Shown here: positions 13,501-24,900 of the stretch, one piece after another
How positions within the stretch are numbered: the stretch's first letter is position 1
Layout: every line of letters begins with the position of its first letter
Origin: Neoarius graeffei
Lineage: Eukaryota > Chordata > Actinopteri > Siluriformes > Ariidae
Reading direction: 5' to 3'
DNA: 64,000 nt
Assembly: GCF_027579695.1 (NCBI RefSeq)
Contig: NC_083577.1
Location: forward strand, 60,042,741-60,106,740
The notes under the pieces: model-generated
Database searches by the model: none
The model's input: the letters and a program-made list of their open reading frames with translations, nothing else
Told to the model about the DNA's origin: nothing
Made by a program: the position numbers and the translations under genes

Positions 13501-14228
13501 TCACATTATGCATTCTATTACATTCATGGCATTTAGCAGATGCTCTTATCCAGAGTGACGTACAACACACCCAGAGCAGCCTGGGGAGCAGTTAGGGGTT
13601 AGGTGCCTTGCTCAGCCATTTCTGCTGGTCCAGGGAATCAAACCGGCAACCTTTTGGTCCCAAAGCTGCTTCTCTAAACATTAGGGCATGGCTTGACTTG
13701 CTCACTGATGTCTAATTTTAAAATGCTGTGACCAAAGACAGCTGACGATAAAGCTCTGGCTTTGAATGAAATCTCAGCAGGTTATTACAGCCATGATTTT
13801 TGTCTAAAAAGCCACCAATGGCACAGGATGAGGAAAAACTCACAAGATGGCTGCAAATGTGGTAGGGCAATGGCGAAACCTGAACAAAATATGTCTCAAA
13901 CTCACTCTTCTGCGTATACCCTGACTGCTCTGAGTGATGATGGAGGGCAAAATGTAGTCATTTTCTTTAATCACAGCTGTATCATTTAAACACAGCTCTA
14001 TCAGGATCTCTTGTGTGACAAGTAGTATTCTTAAAAACACTGAGATTTTTTTATAAAACACTTTTTGTTTTCTAAAGCAACAGGGTCTTTCCTGCTCTTA
14101 TTCCTTATTCAGCCTGTTTGGGGAGAAAATTAGAAGGATCTATTTGCTTCGAACCTTTTAATGAAATGTAACAGAACCCTTAGTGGTATGAGTTGTTGTG
14201 AATACAGGAACTAATTTGCTTAATGCAG

Positions 14229-14276
<48 letters not shown>

Positions 14277-15615
14277 TAGGTGAGCTATCTGGGTCTGGAG
14301 GAACATGCGGATAACGACCCGTGTAAGTTTGTGCTGTCGTGTCGTGGCTCATCTGAGCGGTTCACCCTGCAGGCAGCGAACACCGACATTAAGCAGGTCT
14401 GGGTGCAGCACATCACTGAACTGCTGGATGCCCAGAGCAACTTCCTGTCAGGTGAGGATACTTCTGTATATCATTCCCTTTGTTTTATCTGTCTGACATT
14501 GCAGGCCCATTTACTTGGAATGGTCCGGAAGTTCAGGCGCATTGCTGGTATCTTATGGGAAACCACTTTCTGATCATTATTTATGGAGTATTGTGCTTTA
14601 TTTGCATCACTTTGCTTTTATCTCTCTTCTTTCATTAAACATTCACTTAAGTGCTGTTTGATTTATTGTCCACAGCTCTTCAGTCTCCTATTGAGTATCA
14701 GAAGGAGAAAGGCAGCTCTCACTCACTTACACGGAACTCGGGAAGCAGCAGACCCAGCTCTACTGTGTCCATCAGTCCGGAAAAACCTGCCCTTTCAGCC
14801 CGCAGCTCCACCCCAGTGAAACTACCTACCTCCAATGGCAGTTCCTGCTTCGAGCCCCACAAACACTCTGACAAATATGAAGGCTTCAGGGTGAATATGG
14901 ATTTCCTCACAAATTTGCTCTCACACAGAATTCTGAATGAAATTTAGGAACACAGTCTTACTTATTATGATGTACTTGGGATGTGATCAGTGCTCCTGGG
15001 ACATAAACATCAGCAGTGCTGTTAATGTGGCTGACCCCAGCAGAACTGAGAGCTGTGTTGCTCTAGAAGTAGGATATTATTAGCCTGTTTACTGGCCCAG
15101 TTTGCTTCGGCTCCACAGGGGGTCTGAGGGAGTGTTTGATGGTTTTATAAGAACAAATACAGATATGAGAGTCGATATCTTCCTCCAAACAAGTGCTGCT
15201 CCTTAGCCTAGTTTTAATTTATTAATTATTTGTATTATACGAGATGCAGTATAATGATTTATAATAGAATTTATAGTATAATGATTTATAATAGAATTAT
15301 AAATTGAGATTTTTCATGATGCATATTGTATCTGTCTCTCCCTCTCTGCTCTGTCTCTCTCTCTTTCTCTTCCTAACACACTCTGCTTCCTTTCTCTGGT
15401 CTCTCTATCAATGCGCACCATCTCTCTGGCTCCCTGTGCTCTGTCTCCTTCCATCCGCTTCTGTTATCTCCATGCCTCTGCATTCTCTCTCTTCCCCTGT
15501 CCCCCCTCCCTCTCTCTCTCTCCCGTCCCTCTCTCTCTCTCTCCCGTCCCTCTCTCTCTGTCTCTCTCTTTCCCTGTCCTCCTCGCTCTCTCTCTCTCTC
15601 TTCCCCATCCCCCTC

Positions 15616-15648
<33 letters not shown>

Positions 15649-15914
15649 TCCCCTGTCCTCCTTGCTCTCTCTCTGTCTCTCTCCCCCGTCCCCCTCTGTC
15701 TGTCTGTCTCTCTTCCCCTGTCCCCCTCTGTCTGTCTCTCTCTCTCTCTCTTCCCCTGTCCTCCTCTCTCTCTCTCTGTCTGTCTTTCTCCCCCCCCTGC
15801 TAACACTCTGCTCCCTTTCTCTGATCTCTCTATCTATATGCACTATCCCTCTGGCTCCCTGTGCTTGGTCTCCTTCCATCCTCTTCATCTCTATACCTCT
15901 GCTCTGTCTGTCCT

Positions 15915-15951
<37 letters not shown>

Positions 15952-18900
15952 CCCCGTCTCTCCCCCCACACCAGCATGATGGACTTGGCTGTAATGGCAT
16001 GTCCTCCTCCATGATGGTGACTCAGGACTATAGCGCACTGAAGGAGAATGAGATCTGCGTCACACACGGTGAGATGGTACAGGTGCTGGCCACCAATCAG
16101 CAGAACATGTTCCTGGTGTACCGACCTGCCAACAGCCAATCCCCCGCTGCTGAGGGCTGGGTTCCAGGGAATGTCCTCGGCCCTCCCCCTAAAACCATCA
16201 TAGACACTGCTGCTCATTCCAGCATCAAGTAAGTGGCAAGCAACACTTAACTGGAACTCTGATTGGATGATTAAACCAAGACTCCACCCCCTGTGTTTGA
16301 AAACCCCTCCCTTTTTGTTGGAACTAACCTGGATGTGTTGGACCTTTTTTCCATGGAGAGATGTTTAATTTTCTTCTTGGTTTTTTTTTTTTTTTGTGAT
16401 CACGTAAAAACTGATTTACTGACTGAACTACACAGATCCCTTTCTTTGGTTTAGACTGAAGATTTTTCAAGGAATCTTACATCAGTGTGGAGACTGACCC
16501 GTCTGGACTCTTATTTCTGTTTCTAACACCACGTTTTTGTTGTTTCTTTGTTTTTTGTGTGTTTGTGTGTGTGTGTTAAATGTTTAAAAGATAAAAAAAA
16601 AAAAAAAATAGGCCATCTGATGGACTCTTAGTTTCTCCTGATGGAGAAAATTTCTGTTATTGTCTATGGCAATTTTGTACAGATTATGTTGTTTTAATCT
16701 TATTTTTGAAATGTTAAGTTCAATTTTATTTGCTTTTGTCCTTAATCAAATATGTTGGTTGTTTACTGTAAATATCTTTTGTTGTTGTTTACGTTTTTTT
16801 CAGTACATTCCTGTAAAAAGTCTTTTGCACTATTTAAGAGAAACCATACTAAAAAAGTCAGGTTGGTGCAATACGATGATGGTCACAATGTTCAGCATTG
16901 TAGTTCAAGAATAGTTTTAAATGTATTATTTTAAAAATGTAAAATAAATTTTGACATGGGCATGAACTAAGATGAAGTCAGTTGATTTTTATTTTTGATA
17001 GTAAATAAGTTTCATGAACCGTATTAAGTTCATACTGCTGATAATATTGTGTACATTAAAATTACAGTATTGCTCTTAAAGTGCAAAAGTAATGTTTTAA
17101 ATCTTGAGTAACTTAAGATCCTTTAAATTCCCATATATTAGGTTAAAATAGAATTTTTGTACTTTTTATTTTAATTTATCCATTTTAGTTCCTCATTATT
17201 TAATCCTGTAGTGTGTAGTTTACTTAATTTTCTGTTTGTACTAACCACATTAGTCCTTGACAGTTAATGTTTGTGTGCGATGCAGCAAAACTTTTTGTTT
17301 GGTGAACTTCTTGGCTAAATTGAACTTGATTTGCATGGGCTTAAAAAAATCTGCTGCTTCTTCACAAACTGTGTATCCACCATGGTGTAAGAAAATGACA
17401 GCTGAGTTTCAGTATTGATTCTCGTCGTCCTTGTTTTTCTTTGTTTCTCGACAAGTTTTTAGTTTTCAGCAGTCGTATTTTACCTTTCCCCTATCTTCTC
17501 ATTATAAAAAAAGCTTCAGCTTTGACTGGGTCGTGTTTCAATATAACAGGAAGTCTCTTTCGTGGAACACGCTCCGTGCCCGTAAGCGTGCTGAGAAGGA
17601 CAGTGGTGGGGGAAAAGGTGACTCAAAGCTTGAGAATGGACTACGTAAGCCTAAGGACATTCTCAGCACCAAGGTCACTGTAAAAGTGAGTAAGAGGGTG
17701 TGTTTGTGCTGCTTTGCTGAAGGTGCAAGTATTGCCTGAATTCTGAAGGATTCATGCATGGCAGTCACTAGCATGTAAATGGTTTGATTTTAATCACTAG
17801 GTTTTCCAAATGGAGTTAATCTCAAAATGTTTGTATTTATGTTGCACATGAGCTTTCTTTTCAAATAATATCTTAACAAAATGACCAAATACTGTATATT
17901 TTGCTTGTTAGAAAGACTAATTTCCAGAGCAAAGGAGGTCCTACAATTCCAGTAAATCGTAGGCTGTATATCCAGTGAGAAACAGTGATGCTTCTGAGCT
18001 TTCTAACATTGCTTTCTCTCTCTCCGGTCTGAACGACAGGAGTCTCACAGCTCCGAGGAATCAGAATGTGAGGATGAACTAGACCCCAAAACTAGCATGG
18101 AGGTAGAGCCATCACCGTGCACGTTAATGCATGCAGCCCTAGATTTAGTCTGTGTTTAATACAGAAAAGATTCATTGTATGTGAAATTTACGAGGATAAT
18201 CATATTCTAGAAAGTATGAGAAATTAAAACTAATATTACAGTATGACTGTCAAAGAGAAAAAATAATCACTCGGTGCACTTATAATTCACAATTATTCCA
18301 CAAAATCGAGTGGTACATGAGCTGATAGTGGCTATTGCTGGGATTCATGTGACGTCACATCCACTTCATTAGTTATTCAAAACTTTTGTTGGTGGGCTAC
18401 CAAAGCTCAGTTGACAAAGCGTTTGTATGAAGAAGGTGCATTGCTTCATGAAAAATGCCGTACGCTTGCGTTGTTTTAAGTTGTTCGAATCGATCAAACC
18501 GTGAAACTGATAAAAGTTTCTTCAAGGTTCCCCGTGAACTAATAAAAAGGGTGAACGAACACAGGATTTCACAAAAAGACGCCGAGAAAGGTGGCTTTTG
18601 AACCTCTTGCTGAAACCGAAGGGAGCCGAGTCAAAGCATGCTCGAGTTTGCAGTGATCACTTGGTGAAAGGTTTGTATATCCCTCTCAGCTATGTCCTTA
18701 GTGTTTTCCAAGTACTTTTCTTGCTATATGTCGTTATTTTACAGTACTCTTTTTAGTCATGAAATGATAAAGTCCCCAGCTGTTTCTTTGTTTACTCCTC
18801 ACAAAGTCCATATGCATGAAGGTCGCAGCAAAATTCTTACCCAGCCATACAGTTACAATGCGCCGTGATCACTTCTCCGTCTTCTTGAACTAATATCCAG

Positions 18901-21900
18901 GTCTTTAAAGGGGTTTCTGATGATCTTTGTGAATGATTTACCTGAGAGATAAGAGCCAACACAAGTGAGAATCAAGCGAACTGTTGTTTGTTTACGCTTC
19001 AACTTGCAGTGCTTCGTTGTAAAGATGCAAATGAAAAGCTTCAAAAAAAAAAAAAACTTTCACGGGCAAAAACAATACAGGATTCATTTGGCAGCGACTT
19101 GATACTGAGATCCTTTACCCAGCCACATACAAAAAAGTTGTAAGCCTCCATACTCTTCCACACTTTCATCTGTTTTGCGGTGTAGAAGGACGTCTGCAAC
19201 ACCAGATAGTTCGAGATGTCAAGGAACCCAACTGAAGGGTCGTTTTCGAGATCGTATGACAAATCCTTCTTTCCCAGACTGTAGGGGTCGATTCCATTGC
19301 ACATAGCGATCTTCTGAATAATATCTAAAGCGAGTAGTGACTTCTAGATTACCAGCATACTCTGATAAGTTATCGCTAGTTGTTTGCACTATAGCAGCCG
19401 TTTAGACCACCAGCTATTTCATTTCCAGTAAAACCGCTAAGAAAAGTCACGTGACTGAAACCCAGCAATAAGGCATGTATGACGAGATTGAGTGGAATAA
19501 CTGTTTTATTCTGTCCACATTCACTGGATTTTGAGAAACTGAACATTTTTTTTTTTTGCAAATTCAATAAATAAAAACTTTTATGCAAAACATCCGACAA
19601 AATAATTTCCACTTAGAATGTAAACACACCGGCAAAATAACAGCAGCAATTTGTGAAAAATGCTATAATAATAATTCTTGAAAAATAAAGATACATTCTT
19701 TCCATCAAATACTTTTATTTCATATTTTGTTGCTTTTTTTTGGATTTTGGGGGGTTTTGTCTTCGAGTAGAGTTTTTATTTCCTCCTCGGTTGGTTCAGC
19801 AACACGCGTCGCCATTTTGTTTTTCTCTACTCACGGTATATGAGCTGATATCCTAGTAGTAGAGTAGCCAATCAGAGCGCACGATTGATCATATCCAGTG
19901 AACATGGATAGAATAATTGACATTATTTGCTATCATAGTACTTGTAGTATCCTGAGTGAATAATGTGGTGCTGTGGGGAAAAAACATCAGGTGTCTCTGG
20001 GGACGAATGAATTCTACAAAAAAAAAAAAAAAATTGGAAAAATTGGGTTTTTCTGCCTATAAAATTCTTGAAGAAAATATAAATGTATTTCATTAAAATG
20101 GCATACCTTGATGCAAAGATCATACTGTTTAAGGAGCCATCTTAAACAGTAAACAGTAAGCCTAATCAACACTTTGACTGAGCTACAAGCAAAACAGAAA
20201 CCTGATTCCAGTTCTAAAGAGAAAAATATTTTACTGTCTATAGTAGAAATGATAAATGTCCCCAACACAGTGGTAAGATACTGGATATGTAAACTCCAAA
20301 TAAATACACTGAGGTAAACCTGTTTAGGGATGAGCTTTGCTCCTTTTATTTCTCTCTTCCTGCAGTTTTCGTGGCGTGATTGTTCACTCTCGCTTTGTGG
20401 AAATTTTCAAAGGTTAATTATTATTCCATCCTGACACTGATTTTTCTACTTCACAGTTGTTGAATCCCAATTTCATTCAAGAAGGTAAGATTGTGTATGC
20501 TTGAAGTCTGTGACTGTATATGTGAGGTCACTTTATTTTGTTGAAATTAGTATATTTTTGCATGTTGCAAGGCATAGTCATGTCATAGCAAAGATTGATG
20601 TGTGTTTCTTTGTTTCTGTAAGTGCATGATTAATTATACCCCTGCTCCGAAGGAGGGGGGTTTAGCTCTGTCTGTCCATCCATATCTCTGTCTGTCTGGA
20701 ACACCCTTTTTCTCAGCAACCACAAATCATAGCCACTTGGTACCAAACTTCAGCTTGGTGGTCTATACCATGTGTACCGTTTTCAGGTCTGTCGCACATC
20801 AACTTCCTGTTTACTGACTGAATGTATTTATGAAACGCACAAGATGGATTTACAAAATTTTCCTAACACTTTTCTCAGCGACTACAAATCACAACTGTTT
20901 GATATTTGGTACCAAGCTGAAGCTTGGGGTTCTATACCGTGTGTACCGATTTCAGGTCTGTTGCACATCGACTTCCTGTTTACCAACTAAATGTATTTAT
21001 GAAACATATAGTGTGGACTTACAAAATTTTCATAATATTTTTCTCAGCAACTACAAATCACACCTGCTTGATATTTAGTACCAAGCTGAAGCTTGGGGTT
21101 CTATACCGTGTGTACCAATTTCAGGTCTGTTGCACATCGATATTCAGTTTACCGACTGAATGTATTTACGAAACATATAAGGTGGATTTTGACACTTTCA
21201 AGAAGCAAAATGCTCTTTCAAAATGACAGTTTACCAGGGTGCTGTTTGAAATCCCTGGGGAGAACACTGCTCTTTACTTACTTGTTTCAGGGTTCATTAT
21301 TTGTTGAAGTCAACATTCATAATAAGTGTCCTATTCCTTCAATTGCTTGCATTCTGATATAAGCGAGAGCGGGGGGATATGCAAGTGAGCAGTAGCTCAC
21401 AGTTGATCTTTGGTTATTTTTTTTTTTAATGCATTGATTACAGAAATTGTCCGTGTCGAGGATGTGTGTACTCATTACTGTATTTTGTGTATGTGCTGTG
21501 AAGTTGCTCCTGAGTTCCTGATCCCTCTGGCGGATGTGGCGTGTGCTCTGGGAGAAACTGTTGTCTTGTGTTGTAAAGTTTGTGGTCGGCCCAAACCTAC
21601 GATCACTCTAAAGGGTCCAGACCAGAGTCTAGTAGTGAACAACAACCACTTCACCATCAACATCCGGTAAATACAGCTGAGTAGAGGAGTAAACTCTTGA
21701 GGAACTTGGGCTGAAAATCCTCACAGCTCACTAATTACTGCATCTTTTTGTTTTTTTTAATCAAAATGACTTCTACACCCTAGTTACTTTATTATACAAT
21801 GCATGTCATAACTCCAACAGCATAGCGTCGCTGTCAGTTCAAAACCTGCTATGTGACAATTTAGGTCAAATTGGGTTCTCTATGCTGATTGGTCAATTTT

Positions 21901-24900
21901 GACCTCGTGCTTCCATTTATGCTAATTAGAAAAGCTAATAATAGAACAAGTAAACTTTTGCTGGCTTCTCAGCTTGTTATTTCAGAGTTTTATTCAGTTT
22001 TTTACGTCTCCTGTAAAAAAGGAAAAATGTCACATAGCAGGTTTTGACCTGACAGCGACGATAGGAGAAAAATAAAAAAGTAGAAAAACTAAAGCCTTTA
22101 TTTACAGAATGTGCTCAATATGTCCTCTTTGATTTGGATTTTCTATGAGTAGAATAGAAAATATGCATTAACCCTATCTATGATACTGGACTGTTGGGAC
22201 ACCATGTACTGTTGGTCCAATAAAGAGCCCTTTGAATTCTTCAAATAAAAGTTTAATACTAATTATAGTCTCGAATTTAAAGTGGTACTAGCCATTGAGA
22301 AATTGATAGTCAAATAATTTTTCTTTGGTCTATAGTAGCTTATAAGCAGTGCGTTACCTCTTCTCACTTTTTTTTTGCATTCAGCGATATACACTACTGG
22401 GCAAAAGTCTTAGGCACATGTAAAGAAATGCTGTAGATCAAAAGTGGCTTAAAAATAATGAAATGAAATGTTTCAACATTAAAAAATACAAGGTGTTTTC
22501 AAAAAATTTGATATTTTACAATCTAATAACGGGCGGCACGGTGGTGTAGTGGTTAGCGCTGTCGCCTCACAGCAAGAAGGTCCTGGGTTTGAGCCCCGGG
22601 GCCGGCGAGGGCCTCTCTGTGTGGAGTTTGCATGTTCTCCCCGTGTCCGCGTGGGTTTCCTCCGGGTGCTCCGGTTTCCCCCACAGTCCAAAGACTGTGT
22701 CCAAAGGTTAGGTTAACTGGTGACTCTAAATTGACCGTAGGTGTGAATGTGAGTGTGAATGGTTGTCTGTGTCTATGTGTCAGCCCTGTGATGACCTGGC
22801 GACTTGTCCAGGGTGTACCCCGCCTTTCGCCCGTAGTCAGCTGGGATAGGCTCCAGCTTGCCTGCGACCCTGTAAAAGGATAAAGCGGCTAGAGATAATG
22901 AGATGAGATAATGACAATCTAATAACTTTGCCAGTTCTTGTTCAATTGACCTCAAATTTTAACAGCATGTGTGGAAACCGGTCAAAATTTTATGTTTAAT
23001 GTTTTTTGTCATTATCTTTTTAGGTATAGAAATGCCATTCACTGGAAAAGAAAAGGCGTTTTGTGTGTTGGAGTACGCTCGAACACAGTCGAACAAGACT
23101 GTGCAGTGTGCATTTATGAGAGAATTCTCTAAAAATGCACCAACTGCAATGCAGATTTAGACACGGCACAAAAAGTTCAGAGAGGAAGGCTGTCTGTGTG
23201 TGTCTGTGTCTCAGGCGGTGCGAATATTGAAAATTTGTGAAATCGTTCATGGAATCCACATACCTTTTTTGAATTTCTCATTCAAATTTTGAGGAATAAA
23301 GCTTATATTGCTCAACATTAAACCTGTTCAGTTTCATTTGCCTAGACTATGTAGTTTCTGGGATATTTACATCTCGAATAATATCGCTTTTTTTTTTTAA
23401 ACACCCTGTATTATAAACGGCAGTAAATCATCATAAATGAAACAAAGTCAATATTTGGTGTGAGACGACACTTTGCTTTAAAAAAAAAAAAGTAGTCTGG
23501 GGTCCAGTGAGTGCAGTTTTATAAGGAAATGAGCTGTAGGTTTTACTGAGCATCTTACAGAGCCAGCCCCAGTTCTTCTGGACACTTTGTCACACTTGCG
23601 TCTTAATTTTGCACAAAAACCCAAGAGCCTTCATTATGTTTTCTTTTTTTAATCTGAAAAGTAGTCTCTTATGGAATATGCTGCTCAGATACATACATTT
23701 TTTTTTCCTGTAACATTTAATTTTGTGCTGGAAAATGAACGTTTGGAACTTGAAAATGTTTTTTTACTGACTCGATAATGTACAAGTCATAAAATAGAAA
23801 TCTATAACAAAGTTTGTATGAAAAAAAGGGGTGCCGAATACTTTTGCACAGTACTGTATTTCTTGTTGTGCTTATCAAAACATGTTTACAGTTTGTAGAC
23901 TAGGAAAAAACAAAAAATTTTTGGACAGTTCTGAATCTATTGTGTCTTGTTTTTCCCCCTCAGGGAAACGGGTGACATTCTGTTAAAGATCTGTAATCTG
24001 ATGCCACAGGACACGGGCATCTACACCTGCATTGCCACTAATGACCATGGCACAGCTTCATCCTCTGCTTCAATTAAAGTACAAGGTAATGTGGAACAGG
24101 GAGATACCCGGCCGCGTGATGAGTTATTTATTTTCATTTACACTTCATGTAGGATAATGTGAGAAAGGGACCCATCTATTTTCTCAAGTTCAACTGTTGT
24201 GCTGGTAAAAATTTTGAAAAGGGAGTCATTCACATTTTTTGTCTTTTGGGCTTGTTAGTAAAGGATGGGGGAACAGTGAGAAACATTTGTCTAATTGAAG
24301 TTTTCTGTATCTCTGCTCATGTGAAGGTGTCCCAGCACCCCCAGCTCGGCCTGTCGCTCAGGAGGCCAGCAGTACAGCAGTGGTGGTGCACTGGCTTCCA
24401 CCTGCTAGCTTGGGAAATTGTGCCATAACCAATTACACCGTGGAGTACAGGCAAGAGGGTAATGTCTGCATTTCTGTATGTTTCCCACTTGTTGCTGTGC
24501 ATATGGGTAAAGAGCACAGCTGACGATTATTACGACATGATGAAGGGACTGAACCAAACCAATACCCTTTCAAACTTTTGACATTTTGTAATACTTTAAA
24601 AAAAAAAGTATACTAGTTTACCTCTGTCCGTCCATCCATCCATCCATCCATATCTCCATCCATCCGAAACACCCTTTTTCTCAGCAACCACAAATCATAG
24701 CCACTTGGTACCAAACTTCAGCTTGGTGTTCTATACCATGTACTGTATACTGTTTTCAGGTCAGTCGCACATCAACTTCCTGTTTACCGACTGAATGTAT
24801 TTATGAAACATATAGCGTGGATTTACAAAATTTTCGTAACACTTTTCTCAGCAACTACAAATCACACCTGCTTGATATTTGGTACCGAGCTTCAGCTTGG

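Larger units (their letters stand above)
18260..19925. mobile_element. Remnant of a THAP-bearing DNA transposon
   Basis: A THAP start on the plus strand (18455-18601) converges with a minus-strand frame (19304 to 19041) that resembles uncharacterised fish transposon proteins. TTGCTGGG near 18338 and CCCAGCAATAA near 19464 form an inverted pair, and ATGAGCTGATA occurs on both sides (18317, 19840). The exact ends are unresolved. Confidence 0.6.
22391..23861. mobile_element. Tc1/mariner-type element, outer shell of a triple nest
   Basis: TA-flanked ends CACTACTGGGCAAAAGTCTT and, inverted, CAGTACTGTGCAAAAGTATT. No transposase of its own is recognisable. It is interrupted at 22489 by a mariner-like element that itself holds a SINE. 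Confidence 0.75.

Noticed and set aside
15304-16038. Long Ser/Leu-rich (+) and Arg/Glu-rich (-) reading frames
   Set aside because: They are translations of the CT-rich tract; no domain, biased composition and overlap with the SH3 exon.
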